A stretch of 64,000 bases of DNA, from assembly GCA_035048485.1 (NCBI GenBank), contig CM068581.1:67427881-67491880 (forward strand), read 5' to 3'. Of this stretch, positions 46,541-57,455 are shown piece after piece. The translations under genes and the position numbers were made by a program. How positions within the stretch are numbered: the first letter of the stretch is position 1; each line of letters begins with the position of its first letter. The stretch comes from Pteria penguin (taxonomy: Eukaryota > Mollusca > Bivalvia > Pterioida > Pteriidae). The notes beneath the pieces were generated by a model. It worked only from the letters and a program-made list of their open reading frames with translations. It was not told the origin of the DNA and ran no database searches.

Positions 46541-46644
46541 GTATGTATATTATATATGTATATAAGGTATGTTTGGTTGCTCCGAAAAATTTTCGTACAT
46601 CTCCGCCCCTCTACGTACATTAAATTTCATGGATAAGTGACAAA

Positions 46645-46740
46645 AAAAATCCGGCTCTGAAAATAAGCAAAAAGAATTTTCCGGCTCACAAAAGTACTCC
46701 AGTCCCCCGGGCCTAAAAACCAAACGGTTGCTCTCTAATA
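46645..46740. mobile_element. Partial relative of the GGGAGCAACC MITE family
   Basis: 'aatccggctctgaaaa', 'ttttccggctcac', 'accaaacggttgctctc' and a following TAA match the right half of the MITEs at 45217 and 63105. The left half is unclear. Confidence 0.6.
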
Positions 46741-46929
46741 GGCCACCCTATTATTAATGACCGCTTTGCCATCTTCCCTATGGTGACTACTTAAATCGAA
46801 TTTGACTGTATTATCAAATTCACATAACAAAATAGAAAAATGTTCATATTATAAATGAGTAAACTGGGGTTGTGACACATAAGAACGATTGTAAAATCGG
46901 CCTTCGAATATGTTTTGACAGATACTTCA

Positions 46930-47080
46930 CTGCATTGCACAGAGCCGTAGGAACTGGGAGTCATGGGCTACCCCCTCCCCTATTGTGTGCCGATCGTGGG
47001 ATTTATTTATCACGTTGCGAAACGAAAAACAAGTTTTGCCCCCCTCCCCTCATTCCCACTTTTGAAATGCTTCACACTGC
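46930..47080. repeat. Eroded dispersed repeat ('gagccgtaggaactggg')
   Basis: A GCCGTAGGAACTGGGAG...CTACCCCCTCCCC block with C-runs has the look of a molluscan MITE fragment. No inverted partner was found, and no protein. Confidence 0.3.
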
Positions 47081-47442
47081 CCTGTGTATTTCATGTGACT
47101 ACTATGAATTTGACGAAAAAGAGAAGAAACGAAGGACTTCTATTGTAAAGGCCAGTTTTATATTAATAGAAGAAAAATAGCAATTAAATGGCAAATATTT
47201 TAGAATAAATATCATATATTATTTTCATATTTCAAGATATGCGCATTATATCGTAACAAAGTACTTGTCATCTTCCTAAGTGTTGGTATGTATGCAGTTT
47301 ATGTTTTGTATGAACAGGAGTTCAGGTTCGATCCCAAGAGAGTACCATTCAAAAGGATTTTAGCACTATGTACGAATGGTTGGTTACTTATTGCTTCCCG
47401 GTCACGATATGATTAAACAAAGTGTTGATCAACATTTCTAAC

Positions 47443-48140
47443 AAGAGGCCCAAGGGCCACAACGCTGATCTGTGCTAAAAACGATCTCATAAGAAACAAT
47501 AAATTTGAAAATTTTCACTTGCTAAAATTTTGTTTGCTTATTAATGATTATCGATATTGACAGTTCAGTTCTTGTATGAAGCAAAGCCTTCCTGTAATGC
47601 CCTCTTTTTTAAACAATATTGATACTACTAGTCATGTATGATATACATACAAGTATACAGTATATGTTGTGTACCAAATATGAATTCTTTGTAATCCTTC
47701 TAAAGATTTTTACAGATTTTTTCTATACAAACCTATGCAGAATTTGTCGACCCTGGTGCAGGACCAAATATAACCAAAGAGCTTTCCTTTTAATAAATTA
47801 AAAGTGATATAACACGGTAATAATTATACTTTACAATAAATGTGAGGTCATTGTGGCTTGTGGTTCTTCAACAGAAAGATTTATGAAATATTTCCCATAT
47901 GTAAACATTGAGTCAGCGAGGTGGGACCGAATACTGCCTCAGGACCACCCATTGAACAAGCTTGATACAGCCTGTCAAAGGGATGCTGTTAACTAGATCA
48001 AAAGTCACTGTAGCTTGTGGTTCTTGAGAAGGATAGTTTTAAATGACGTTTTATATGTAATCCTTTGTAAAACTGTCGGCTGCTGGGGCGAAGTCAAATA
48101 TTACCGCAGAGACTCCCCTTGACCGAATTTGATACTTGAC
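47443..48140. mobile_element. Modular element related to 39083-41115
   Basis: It begins ACAAGAGGCCCAAGGGCCAC, the counterpart of the right-end hairpin of the 2-kb element. Modules of about 160 bp recur inside: 'gtcattgtggcttgtggttctt' (47847) and 'gtcactgtagcttgtggttctt' (48003), plus 'ggaccaaatataacc', 'gggaccgaatactgcc' and 'gcgaagtcaaatattacc'. Its right end is uncertain. Confidence 0.6.
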
Positions 48141-48788
48141 TCGGTTGAGCCCCCCCCCCTTCCACACACACACACACACCAACACCCCTACAAATACATA
48201 GCTCGCTTTATAAGTAATGAAGCCTGTACGTAAATGTATAGTACATTGAACGTGTTGGAGAAGAAATTAGAGGAACTTCTAAATTGATTAAGATGTAACA
48301 CTGGCTCTTTGAAAAAATGTTGTAAATGTTAAGTCCTCAAACATTTATTAAAAAGCAAATACTTGTATACACGTCTCTACGCGTCAAGAGTGATTCGTAC
48401 AATTTCATTGTTGAATGTATTAAATAATAATTACAAGAGAAAGATATTTTTTATTTCATGTCTACTTCATGTCTTTTTGTGTCCTTTATATATATAGTGC
48501 GGAATTTCTCGTACATTATCACCGAATCGAATGGCTTCTTTCCTTTCTTTCATAGGAGTTATCTTTCTTTTACCATTTTATTATCATTCTTTTGAAATAA
48601 TTTTATTTCTCTTGAATAAGATACAATATTTTTTTCAAAATTCCTTTTCACCCCTATTGAGACCTCGTTTTGGCCATGGGAACTATATTTTGACCAAACT
48701 TGAATCTTTAGTTTACCATATAATGATGATACTGCATAACTTTTATTATTTATGGACCAATTGTTCTTATCAATTTCCTTTTCGACCA

Positions 48789-49150
48789 CACACTGGTTCA
48801 AACCGACGTACAGAAACCCCCACTGGTTCAGACCGACGTACAGAAACCCACCCACTGGTTCAGATCGACGTACAGAAACCCAACAACTGGTTCAGACCGA
48901 TCTACAAAACCCACACACTGGTTCAGACCGACGTACAGAATCCCACCCACTGGTTCAGATCGACGTACAGAAACCCAACAACTGGTTCAGACTGATCTAC
49001 AAAACCCACACACTGGTTCAGACGGACGTACAGAAACCCACCCACTGGTTCAGACCCGACGTCGGAAACCCACCCACTGGTTCATACCGACGTCGAAAAC
49101 CCACCCACTGAATCAGACTAGTTTACAAAACCCACACACTGGTTCAGACT
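48789..49150. repeat. Tandem repeat of about 30-34 bp, about 11 copies
   Basis: The unit is CACTGGTTCAGACCGACGTA followed by CAGAAACCCAC. Sub-variants 'gatctacaaaaccc' and 'gacgtcggaaaccc' alternate. Open frames across it (NWFRPTYRNP-like) reflect the repeat, not a gene. Confidence 0.92.
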
Positions 49151-49214
49151 GAGTTTCGAATACAGATTACAGGCTCATCAAACTACGTCAGTGGACACCT
49201 CCCCAGACTGGTTC

Positions 49215-49840
49215 CAGCAGCAGTGCGTGATCTTGCATGTGTCGATGTTTATTGACCGTCTCACGGAGTCGCGGTTTACCTTGACATTGAACTTCGGTCT
49301 ATAGAGTGACACGGAGCCTCGGTTTTTACTGTGACGTTGCGCCTTAGTCTACATCGTGACACGTAACCTATATTGTGTCATCGAGTCTCGGTGTTTCCGT
49401 GAAAGTGAGTCGGTCTATATCATGATGCGGAGCCTCTGTCTATACTGTGACATAGAGCCTCGGTCTATGTGGTGACACGGAGCCTCGGTCTATACTATGG
49501 CATAGAGCCTAGGTCTCTGTCACGGCACGGAGCCTCGGTCTATATTGTGACATAGAGCCTCGGTCTATGTGGTGACACGGGGTCTCTGTTTTACTAAGAC
49601 ATTGTGCCTCGGTCTATATTGTGACATGGAGTCTCGGTATTAACAGTGATGTTGAACCTTGGTCTATACCGGGACACGGATCCTCCGTCTATGTCGTGCC
49701 AAAGGGCCCGGTTTTACTGAGGCATTGCGCCCCGGTCTGTACTGTGACACGGAGCCTTGGTCTATGTAGTGACAATATGTCTCGGTTTTACTGAAACATT
49801 TCTCCTCGGTCTATACTCTCATCCGAAGGACAGATAAGGA
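49215..49840. repeat. Degenerate minisatellite of about 26-27 bp derived from a SINE core
   Basis: Units read ACACGGAGCCTCGGTCTATA + YTGTGAC. This is the inverted SINE block ACACGGGGCCTCGGTTTTTA + CTGTCTC, and the array ends at 49813-49833 with CTCATCCGAAGGACAG, the next block of the SINE. About 20 copies, quite diverged. Confidence 0.75.
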
Positions 49841-50066
49841 GACAGCAGGTGATAACTCTCCTTTGTCGCAGGATTAGAGATCTTATGTGCTACCACTGGA
49901 ACTAACCCTTTCCCCCGCTCAGTTCAGTTAGCCTGAAATGTCAGAATCAAGCATAAGACCCAACTCTTATGTTACAGTTTAACAGTTCGGACCAGTTTTC
50001 AATGTAATTAATGGGTTTTTTCAATGTAAATTTTAAATTTCAAATTATGAAAAAAGAGGGCCGTCT

Positions 50067-50223
50067 CAGTGGCGGATTTAGAGGGGAGGGGGCCGCCCCA
50101 CCCCCCTTTTGGCCACATATTTACTGGTAAATATCCAGATTTTGCACAAAAAATGGTCGATTCGTTTGGTTAATGCACATATGCCCCCCCCCCCCTTTTT
50201 CGGAAATCCTGGATCCGCCACTG
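50067..50223. mobile_element. MITE with CAGTGGCGGAT terminal inverted repeats (copy 2)
   Basis: CAGTGGCGGATTTAGAGG at left and CCTGGATCCGCCACTG at right; 'ttttggccacatatttac' and 'tcgtttggttaat' inside match copy 1 at 2284. Confidence 0.8.
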
Positions 50224-50229
50224 CATCTC

Positions 50230-51545
50230 TTAAAATCCACTCACTCATCCGGTATAGTCCGCATATGTGCCCTGATGCTGCGTGAATTAATCAAAGAGAG
50301 TCACTCTCATATATTCCACGATCAAGACAATTATTGTTCTATTTTATTCGATTTGTGAAGTTTAAATTCAAACTAAGAAACTATACATCATACATTTGAT
50401 GATCAAAATCAATATTATTTTGATTACATATGTTATGTACATAACACTTGTATAGATCTACATATTGTCTTTTCTCTCTCCAGTAATAAAATTTACTTGA
50501 TTTGAGGCTAGATTCGCAAGTTTTCTAGTTAAAAGGGATATTTTTTCAATATAGTGGAATTAAATCTCAACAAGAAATATTTTGATTATATGCAAAAATT
50601 TCCAATGTTTGTAAGAATAGTCAAAAACGAGCTAAACTTAAAATGAAATATCATTTATTACATAGGAACTTCATAGCTTTAGCGCACGTTTTGCCCATTT
50701 ATGATACATGTACACGCATATTCCAGATATACTAAGAGAGTTGCCTAGATGATTCGCAAAAACATAAACCTTTAGCACGTGTATGTTCATATTCAAAAAT
50801 GTCTCCTGTGGCTAAAACTATGCTAAAACAAATTCAAGATTCTTGATTAATTTAAGGTTTTCTACACTAAGAAAACAACATTTTATAGCTTTCAATACAT
50901 GTACTTTATGAATTCCTATGTATGTTTATAATTATTCATAAAATTTTCATTTTGAAATCGTTTAACAAAATCCTAAAATTATAGACACAGTGACGATATA
51001 TCAAACTCTCTGCTCGACATATCACCAAATGTACATAACGGCAACATGGCTATGAAAGAATCAAATGGAATAACTCAAACTTGATTCAGCTTGATTCAAA
51101 TTCCTTTGAAAGACCTTATTTTCAAGCTTTGTTTAGCATGCCTCGTATACATTGCGAGCACTTTGCAGATGACAGTTGATTAGACGCATCTCTTATTATC
51201 TGCCTTGTTTCCTTTTGCCAGAGTTATCATTCTAACATCTCGGAAGTCCCTAAATACCACCTAAGTAATTGACAGTCAGGCCGGAGTGAAATGTAATCCG
51301 TTACGACTCGTGATTTTATACAATACCTGTCAAACACCATCGAAGTACGAGTCCGACAAAAAGGGGTGGTCAGCGCGTGGATTTGTTTGAACAGATTGCG
51401 ATCATTGTTAACATTTTGTGACATCATACATGACTTAGAATTTCTTCGAGCTAAATAAGCATACCAAATAAAATTAATTCATGTTCGATGATTTCCATCT
51501 AAGATAAAATATAAGTCCATATTATTGTGTCCCGAATGTTTGCAT
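50230..51545. other. No feature recognised
   Basis: Noncoding AT-rich sequence. Confidence 0.4.
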
Positions 51546-51838
51546 TCTCTCAAACAGAGGGCGCTATGCTACTCTCCGTTTCCCCTTCTGTTACGGGCTC
51601 GAATCTGCTTTTTACAAGATTCTTGTAAAACTCGGAAAAATCCCATTTGATGGTATAATAGATTTTAAACATCAATTAACCTTTTGATAGAAAAGCTTTT
51701 ACATTTGGTACACCGTGTAAGTTACTTATACCATTAAATGGGATTTTCCCAATTTTACAAGAATCTTGTAAAAAGCAGTTTCGAACCGATAACAGAGGGG
51801 GAAAGCGGATATTAGCGTAGCGCCCTCTGTATGAGAGA
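51546..51838. mobile_element. 293-bp foldback element with arms of about 120 bp
   Basis: The left arm starts TCTCTCAAACAGAGGGCGC and includes CTTTTTACAAGATTCTTG. The right arm is its complement, ending GCGCCCTCTGTATGAGAGA. The central part is about 60 nt. No coding capacity. Confidence 0.8.
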
Positions 51839-52049
51839 TTGTTTTTTTAAATAAATTTATTCCATGATTAATTATAAATCAACACCATAATCAAACAGTG
51901 AAAACATAATTAGGATCTGTCATTTAGAATCTTTGTAAATACATCTTGAATATCCCCCAAACACACATTTTTTTCACTGTCTCTAGCAAGATTGGCCGGT
52001 CTTTCAATTTATGTACAGAAAGTTTGTGAGTTCTACCAAAATTTCGTTC

Positions 52050-52246
52050 TCATCCTGGGCACACTGGTGTTCTGTCTTTCGGATAAGACAGTAAAAACCG
52101 AGGTCCCGTGTCGTGGTATGCATGGCACGTTACATATCCCTCGCTGCTTCGGGTGGATCCGTTGCACAGGTCAAAATTTGTATGTCCCGCATCAGGCAGA
52201 TGCCGTCATCATATACGTGAAATATTCGTGGAGTGACGTAAAACAA

Positions 52247-52278
<32 letters not shown>
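52050..52278 (+). mobile_element. 5'-truncated SINE with target-site duplication
   Basis: Starts at 'tcatcctgggcacactgg', so the tRNA head and B box are missing, but the core and a long (ATCA)n tail are intact. CAAAATTTCGT lies at 52037-52047 and 52279-52289, so the truncation happened at insertion. Confidence 0.82.
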
Positions 52279-52284
<6 letters not shown>

Positions 52285-52299
52285 TTCGTCGCATCCACT

Positions 52300-53068
52300 A
52301 TGCTAATTGTCAAATGGTCTAGCGTGATCCGAGTCTTAATTCAATATTTTCTTGTTCAAAATTCAAAATTTCTTTTAAGACTAGTAACAGTTGATTTTAA
52401 CAAAAAATTAAATATGAAAACTGTTCGTGGTTTGAAACCATAATAAGGTCATTTTATAGATATGGGGCAAACATTTCAAAAGTTGGGGGGGGGGGATCCA
52501 TGATCTGCCCTCCCCCACCCCGGGTTTCTCCGGGCTTGTGATGGTAAGCTATAATTGTCAGTGCACGTCGTGAAGGAAACCACATAAGTTCGGCAAGTAA
52601 ACGTCTGGACAATTCTAACTAACCCGACGGATGACGCACCATTGTACCAACTTTCAGTATCTTCGATGTGACGTCACAATACAGTTTAATGTTTGTACGG
52701 GGTATGACCGAGGTATCAAGTATTGTGACCTCATCTGATTTAACCAATTTAAATGGATAGGTCAATAGCTCGCTCTTTTGAAATGCCCGGCAACCCGAAC
52801 TCATGATACAGGTATCGTATTTAATATGATAAAAAAAACAGTATTATGGCAGAACCCTCGTTCTCACGATAAAATAAGTGTTAATCGAACTTCGATCAGC
52901 GTTCCCTTATTTTTCTTTTCGAGACCCAGAAAGGTTTTAAAAAGCATAAAGAACACGTTCTACGTTATCTGGCTACACACATTTCCAACTGTTAAGTTAG
53001 ATCGTTTTAAACATGCATTCCAACGCTATGGACTGAAAATATGTGAATTAAAAAACAAATTGAATAAA
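52300..53068. other. No feature recognised
   Basis: No supported gene. A plus-strand frame from 52778 ends in His/Arg runs that come from the adjacent microsatellite. Confidence 0.35.
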
Positions 53069-53069
<1 letters not shown>

Positions 53070-53114
<45 letters not shown>

Positions 53115-53142
53115 GTCGTCGTCGTCGTCGTCGTAGTCGTCA
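53070..53142. repeat. (ATC)n/(GTC)n microsatellite
   Basis: About 15 CAT units followed by CGT units. Confidence 0.95.
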
Positions 53143-53239
53143 TTGCAAACATCATTGTAGTTCAAGATACAATATACTAATTGTTAACTTATAACATTAA
53201 TATAATAGACCAAGCAAATAAAATGATTTCCTTTTCGTA

Positions 53240-53245
53240 TTTATT
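53240..53245 (-). terminator. Poly(A) signal downstream of the Olig-type gene
   Basis: AATAAA on the minus strand, 273 nt after the stop codon. It implies a 3' UTR of about 290 nt. Confidence 0.5.
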
Positions 53246-53517
53246 CAATACATCGTAATAATAGGGGACATCTATACACATACAGTAGATTTCAGTTTTC
53301 CGTACAGATTAACATTAAAGTCTTTGAAATTATTTACAACCTTTATGAAATTTACACAAAATAAATATTTTATAGATATACAGTCTTTTCATGCATATAT
53401 TTACATGTAGCACCGTCATTTGTGAAAATCCACACATTCTGAGACTAGCTTGTTACAATAATTCACCGGAAGTCAGATATTTCATCATCCCAAGCAAGAA
53501 AAAGATAGAAGTGTTGT

Positions 53518-54489
53518 TCATTGCATTTTCCATTCAAATTTTGGAACAGAATAAGGAGATGATGCACATAAATGACATGCGCAGAGGTGACCATGACCGG
53601 TGTGAACATTAAGTCCGTAGCTGTCTGAATATGGTGATGGCTGAGCACTAATAGGTGTCGCTTTCGGTTTACTTCCGGAATCTTCTAATAACGAAGCGAC
53701 AGAAAACTTATGAGGAACAGATTGCGGAGAACTTTTAGTTGAGACTTCTACAGCCGGGCGAAGGTTCGTAGAGTCGGACAGAGGAGTTGAGGAAACGCGT
53801 CCATACGGATGGTGACGTGATCTTGTAGGTGTTGACGTCATCGATGGCGAATTCATGTACGGAGAAGAAGGTACCTTGTATGGCGAGTATCGCTGAGATT
53901 GAGAAAGCGGTTGGTAAAGCGCATGCGTGTTACCTCTTATCTCTGGCAAAGACATACCAACGGTAGGTAAATGCGTCGTTGGCATTTGTGTAGTCGGCAA
54001 TTGTGATGACGGCAACTGAGAAGTCGATAGTTGTGACGTCGGCAAATTCATGGTCGGTAGTGTTGTCGTAGGTAATGTTGAAGCAGGTGACATCACAGAA
54101 GCGGATGCAGAAGCAGGCTTGTTTGCTGATAAATCGTGAACAAGTTTCTTCATTTCCTCCAAGGATCGTGTCAGCATCAAGATATAGTTCCTAGCCAGCA
54201 GCAACGTCGACATCTTTGACAATTTCTTTACATTAGGTCCATTAGAATAAGGCATCACCTGTCTCAGACTTTCTAAAGCAGAATTCAAATCGTGCATACG
54301 CTGTCTTTCTCGACTGTTGATCCGAAGTCTGACATCTTCAGGAACACGTGACTTGGACTCGGTCTTGGGACTGGTCAAGTCCGAAGCATTGAGCGAATCG
54401 TTGCTTATCTCCTCTTCATATATACCACTATCGTATTTGGCATCCTCTTCGATTTTATCAACATTGATTTCGAACTCGTTCAAAGCCAT
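53518..54489 (-). CDS. olig-like: Olig-family bHLH transcription factor
   Basis: A single uninterrupted frame of 323 residues from ATG 54489-54487. An upstream in-frame Met at 54558 would overlap the expected transcription start, so it is not preferred. An acidic N-terminus ([18 protein letters not shown]) precedes the bHLH at about 52-118: basic region [16 protein letters not shown], helix 1 [11 protein letters not shown], loop SNGPNVKKL, helix 2 [20 protein letters not shown] and EEMKKLV. The loop and helix 2 are nearly those of Olig proteins, which bind E-boxes in the nucleus and act in neural and glial fate. About residues 130-180 hold repeated LPT/LPS steps. The C-terminus has FSVASLLED and GHLCACHLC, resembling the Cys cluster near the end of vertebrate Olig proteins. 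The intronless coding region also fits the family. The exact paralogue is not assigned. Confidence 0.93.
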   Translation of the reverse strand: MALNEFEINVDKIEEDAKYDSGIYEEEISNDSLNASDLTSPKTESKSRVPEDVRLRINSRERQRMHDLNSALESLRQVMPYSNGPNVKKLSKMSTLLLARNYILMLTRSLEEMKKLVHDLSANKPASASASVMSPASTLPTTTLPTMNLPTSQLSTSQLPSSQLPTTQMPTTHLPTVGMSLPEIRGNTHALYQPLSQSQRYSPYKVPSSPYMNSPSMTSTPTRSRHHPYGRVSSTPLSDSTNLRPAVEVSTKSSPQSVPHKFSVASLLEDSGSKPKATPISAQPSPYSDSYGLNVHTGHGHLCACHLCASSPYSVPKFEWKMQ

Positions 54490-54590
54490 TGTAATATTGT
54501 AAATATCCAGGCAAACAATTGGAAGATGCTTTCGAAATATTTTCAAAAGCTGTTTCAAATGTTTATGCCAGACATCTGAACTATTTCCCG

Positions 54591-54598
54591 TATTTATA
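54591..54598 (-). promoter_or_regulatory. TATA box of the Olig-type gene
   Basis: TATAAATA on the minus strand, 102 nt upstream of the chosen ATG, predicting transcription start near 54565 and a 5' UTR of about 75 nt. Confidence 0.6.
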
Positions 54599-54634
54599 CT
54601 TTAAGATTTCACTTAACGCAAACGCTGCAATCTG

Positions 54635-54639
54635 ATTGG
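54635..54639 (-). promoter_or_regulatory. CCAAT box of the Olig-type gene
   Basis: GCCAATCAGA on the minus strand, about 37 nt upstream of the TATA box; NF-Y-type consensus. Confidence 0.45.
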
Positions 54640-54759
54640 CTGACACAAAGTTTCACTTGATCGAGCAATGTGGCAAATATGAAATCAGATTTGTGTCCCT
54701 TCACACCGTGATAATTACTGCTCCCTCAGGCAGATTTGACACTAGTTGGCTGATGCCTT

Positions 54760-56080
54760 GATGGATGCATAATAACGGGGAGTTTGTTTAAGATTTTAAT
54801 TTTGTTTTTCTTTGGAAAAGAAATATGGCGGTTAATAAGAATTCTACATCCACAGATTCTGGGTGATATTTGGAGGAAAATGTTTTTCATCGAATGCAAA
54901 AAGCGGAAAATTTAGAAACATTGGATAAATACATAGCTAAGGTCAATTACAATATTAAATAAATATGAAACTTTGTATGTAAAACGATGCCATCTGTTTT
55001 GTAATTTCGTTTGTCCAGGAGACGATCTCTATATCATGTAACCAGTGGACCTATCAGTGTGTACTGTAACTGAATAGGTCATCGCTTACATGCATATTAT
55101 CTTCCTTATATATATGTATGCATATATTCATATGATATTATGATTATTCATAATAATTCATTTTATATTTTACAACGAAAACAACTTTAAAACAAAAAGA
55201 AATGATGATTTTTTAAAATATACAATACTTAAAAGAAAGTTATAATTGTGAGCCTGACTACGCCATGTGTATTGTACCTATGTGTATAGCAAATATCTGT
55301 TTTTGAAACAAGAATGAAATTTTTAAATGAGTGCAATACATGTACATATTATCTTATAAATTTCATTACACTATTTTTGACAAACGTAATATCAAAAAGG
55401 GTTGGTTTTAGATAAATTTCAATCATACAATTATAAAAAAAATTCATAATTTAAAAATTGATGCAATTAAAATCAGGTTTAACATATGTAGGGGTGTTAA
55501 TTATTATGTTGTGTAATTAATATATCTAACATGTGTAAATCGATTAAGATAATTGTGCAGTTTCCTGCAGTTTCAGTAATTAACATTAGTTTTGGTGTAA
55601 AACATTGCAAACAAACAAGTTTTACGTGTGAATCGTAGAGAACTGGATTGACTTCTTGTCATCGCAAATGTTTAAGAAAATTGCATGATTACCTCGATGT
55701 AAATCTATAGGTTTATTTGAATTTTATTTTCATATTTTACGTTGAATAAATTTATAAATTTAGCAGTTGAACAACCTGGATAAAACAATAAACAATTTGG
55801 GCTTTATATGATCTTAGAAATACAATAGGAAAAGAAGAAAAACAGTTATATATAAAGCTAATATAAATCCATCGTCCATGGTTTCAGTTTAGCTATTATG
55901 CACTATATTGTATCAAGTATCGATTACACCACACTAAGAATAAAGTAATATCTAAATTTAGAATAATACTATGCATATATATATATAGCATGATATGGTA
56001 AAATATGATGCGCACATAATATGATTATATATATATTATACACATTGTATTCCAAATGATTTTACACATCTTCCATGTAA
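54760..56080. other. Upstream region of the Olig-type gene, nothing specific recognised
   Basis: Very AT-rich. It may contain enhancers, but no element can be named. The block 55480-55690 is partly repeated at 57140-57340 (see 57140). Confidence 0.4.
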
Positions 56081-56084
56081 GAAT

Positions 56085-56283
56085 CCAGAGGGGTGGACCG
56101 AGGGTCTGGAACCATCCCCCCCCCTTTTTTTTCCCCGCTTTTAAAATTAGGCGAAAATAACTTTTCTTGTTAATTTTCGATATGAAATGAAATAGTTTTA
56201 CACAACAAAACGTGGTTTGACCCCCTCTCAGAAAATTCATTGGGGTGGACCCCCTCTCGACAAAATTTCTTGATCCGCGCCTG
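56085..56283. mobile_element. Eroded MITE fragment ('ttgatccgcgcctg' end)
   Basis: 'gaatccagaggggtgg' with C-runs at left and GGGTGGACCCCCTCTCGAC ... TTGATCCGCGCCTG at right suggest a further MITE family. The ends do not pair well. Confidence 0.45.
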
Positions 56284-56289
56284 TCTTCG

Positions 56290-57139
56290 TGCTGATAGTA
56301 AGGTTAATTTGCAACATCTCATGCTAGGAGGGTCGTCACTAGAGGAACCCAAACTTCAACAAAAGAACGTGTTCAATCTGCTATTATTTTCTTAGCGGTG
56401 TACATGAAAACTGCTATGAACAATCCCAAGTCGGCTGGCCTTTTATCTCAAACTTTGTCCGTTGTAGGTTTATTCTTGCTAATTGAAATAATAACAGACC
56501 TGTAAACAAATCTAACTTTAAAATCAACCCTTCATATGGCCGAAGTGTCTAATGTGGTATCAGTTTCCGTATCCGTATTTCTCCGGGCGTTTATAAATTG
56601 TACCCGTATCAACAATTTGACGAATAGACAAAAGCCAAACAGACTCGGACTAAATTTCAGAGTCTGTGGATGACGAAATGCAATGTTGATTTTATTTTAA
56701 GAGCAACGTCTGGGTCATTCATATCAGATTCAGTACAGGTACTTGTTTCTTTCTGAAAATTATAACAGAATTATGACATTCCTCTTCACTCATTTTATGT
56801 GATCCCACCTTATCTCTTATTCGCGGTCTTTTAGAGTTCTATGTGACCTTTAAGTCATGTCCCATTCTCGTTTTTCTCACGTGTTTGATTCATCATTGTT
56901 ATTTTATCGTGCTTACAGTTAAGACAACACAGATGACATAGTTATACATTTTGTAACATTATTCAAATCTATATCTTTTTAATGTCAGTTAAAAATTGAA
57001 AAGCGTTAATTCCCTTTCTTTGTTTCATTCTATTTTCTTTCCTTCTTTTTTAATTTACTATAAAATTAATTCGAAAAATGGAATGTTTAATTCATATGTA
57101 AATATCATGATTAAATAATTGATTGATTATCATAATCAA
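56290..57139. other. No feature recognised
   Basis: Noncoding AT-rich sequence. Confidence 0.4.
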
Positions 57140-57345
57140 TATAAAGTTTAACATATGTTAGAGTGCTAATTGTCGTGTTTTGTAATTAATGTAATCACTT
57201 ACGAAAATTGTGCAATTTTCTGCACATTTTGTCGTTCATATTACTATGGTGTTAAACATATACAAACAAACGAGTTTTACGTGTGAATCACAAGAAAACT
57301 AGACAAACGTCTTGTCATATTAAATGTTGAAGAAAATTGCATTAT
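57140..57345. repeat. Second copy of the block at 55480-55690
   Basis: 'taaagtttaacatatg', 'tgttttgtaattaatgta', 'gtgcaattttctgca', 'aaacaaacgagttttacgtg', 'gtgaatcacaagaaaact' and 'aagaaaattgcatta' occur in the same order as at 55480-55690. The copies are moderately diverged. Confidence 0.7.
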
Positions 57346-57399
57346 TATCACCTGCATTAGTTTTCTTTTGAAAATATAAAAACTATTCTTTTTACATAC

Positions 57400-57455
57400 T
57401 TACAAAAAAAAAAAAAAAAAAAAGAGAAGACAAAAAAAGAAAGAAAAAAAATCAT
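57400..57455. repeat. A-rich tract
   Basis: About 20 A followed by GA/AAAG-rich sequence. Confidence 0.9.

Noticed and set aside
47280..47345. GGTTCGATCCC as a tRNA or SINE B box
   Set aside because: No A box, core or tail of the local SINE families is adjacent.
48531..49111. Plus-strand frames with TGSDRRTE / HWFRPTYRNP repeats as a repeat protein
   Set aside because: The repeat length varies between 30 and 34 bp, so frames shift; it is a minisatellite.
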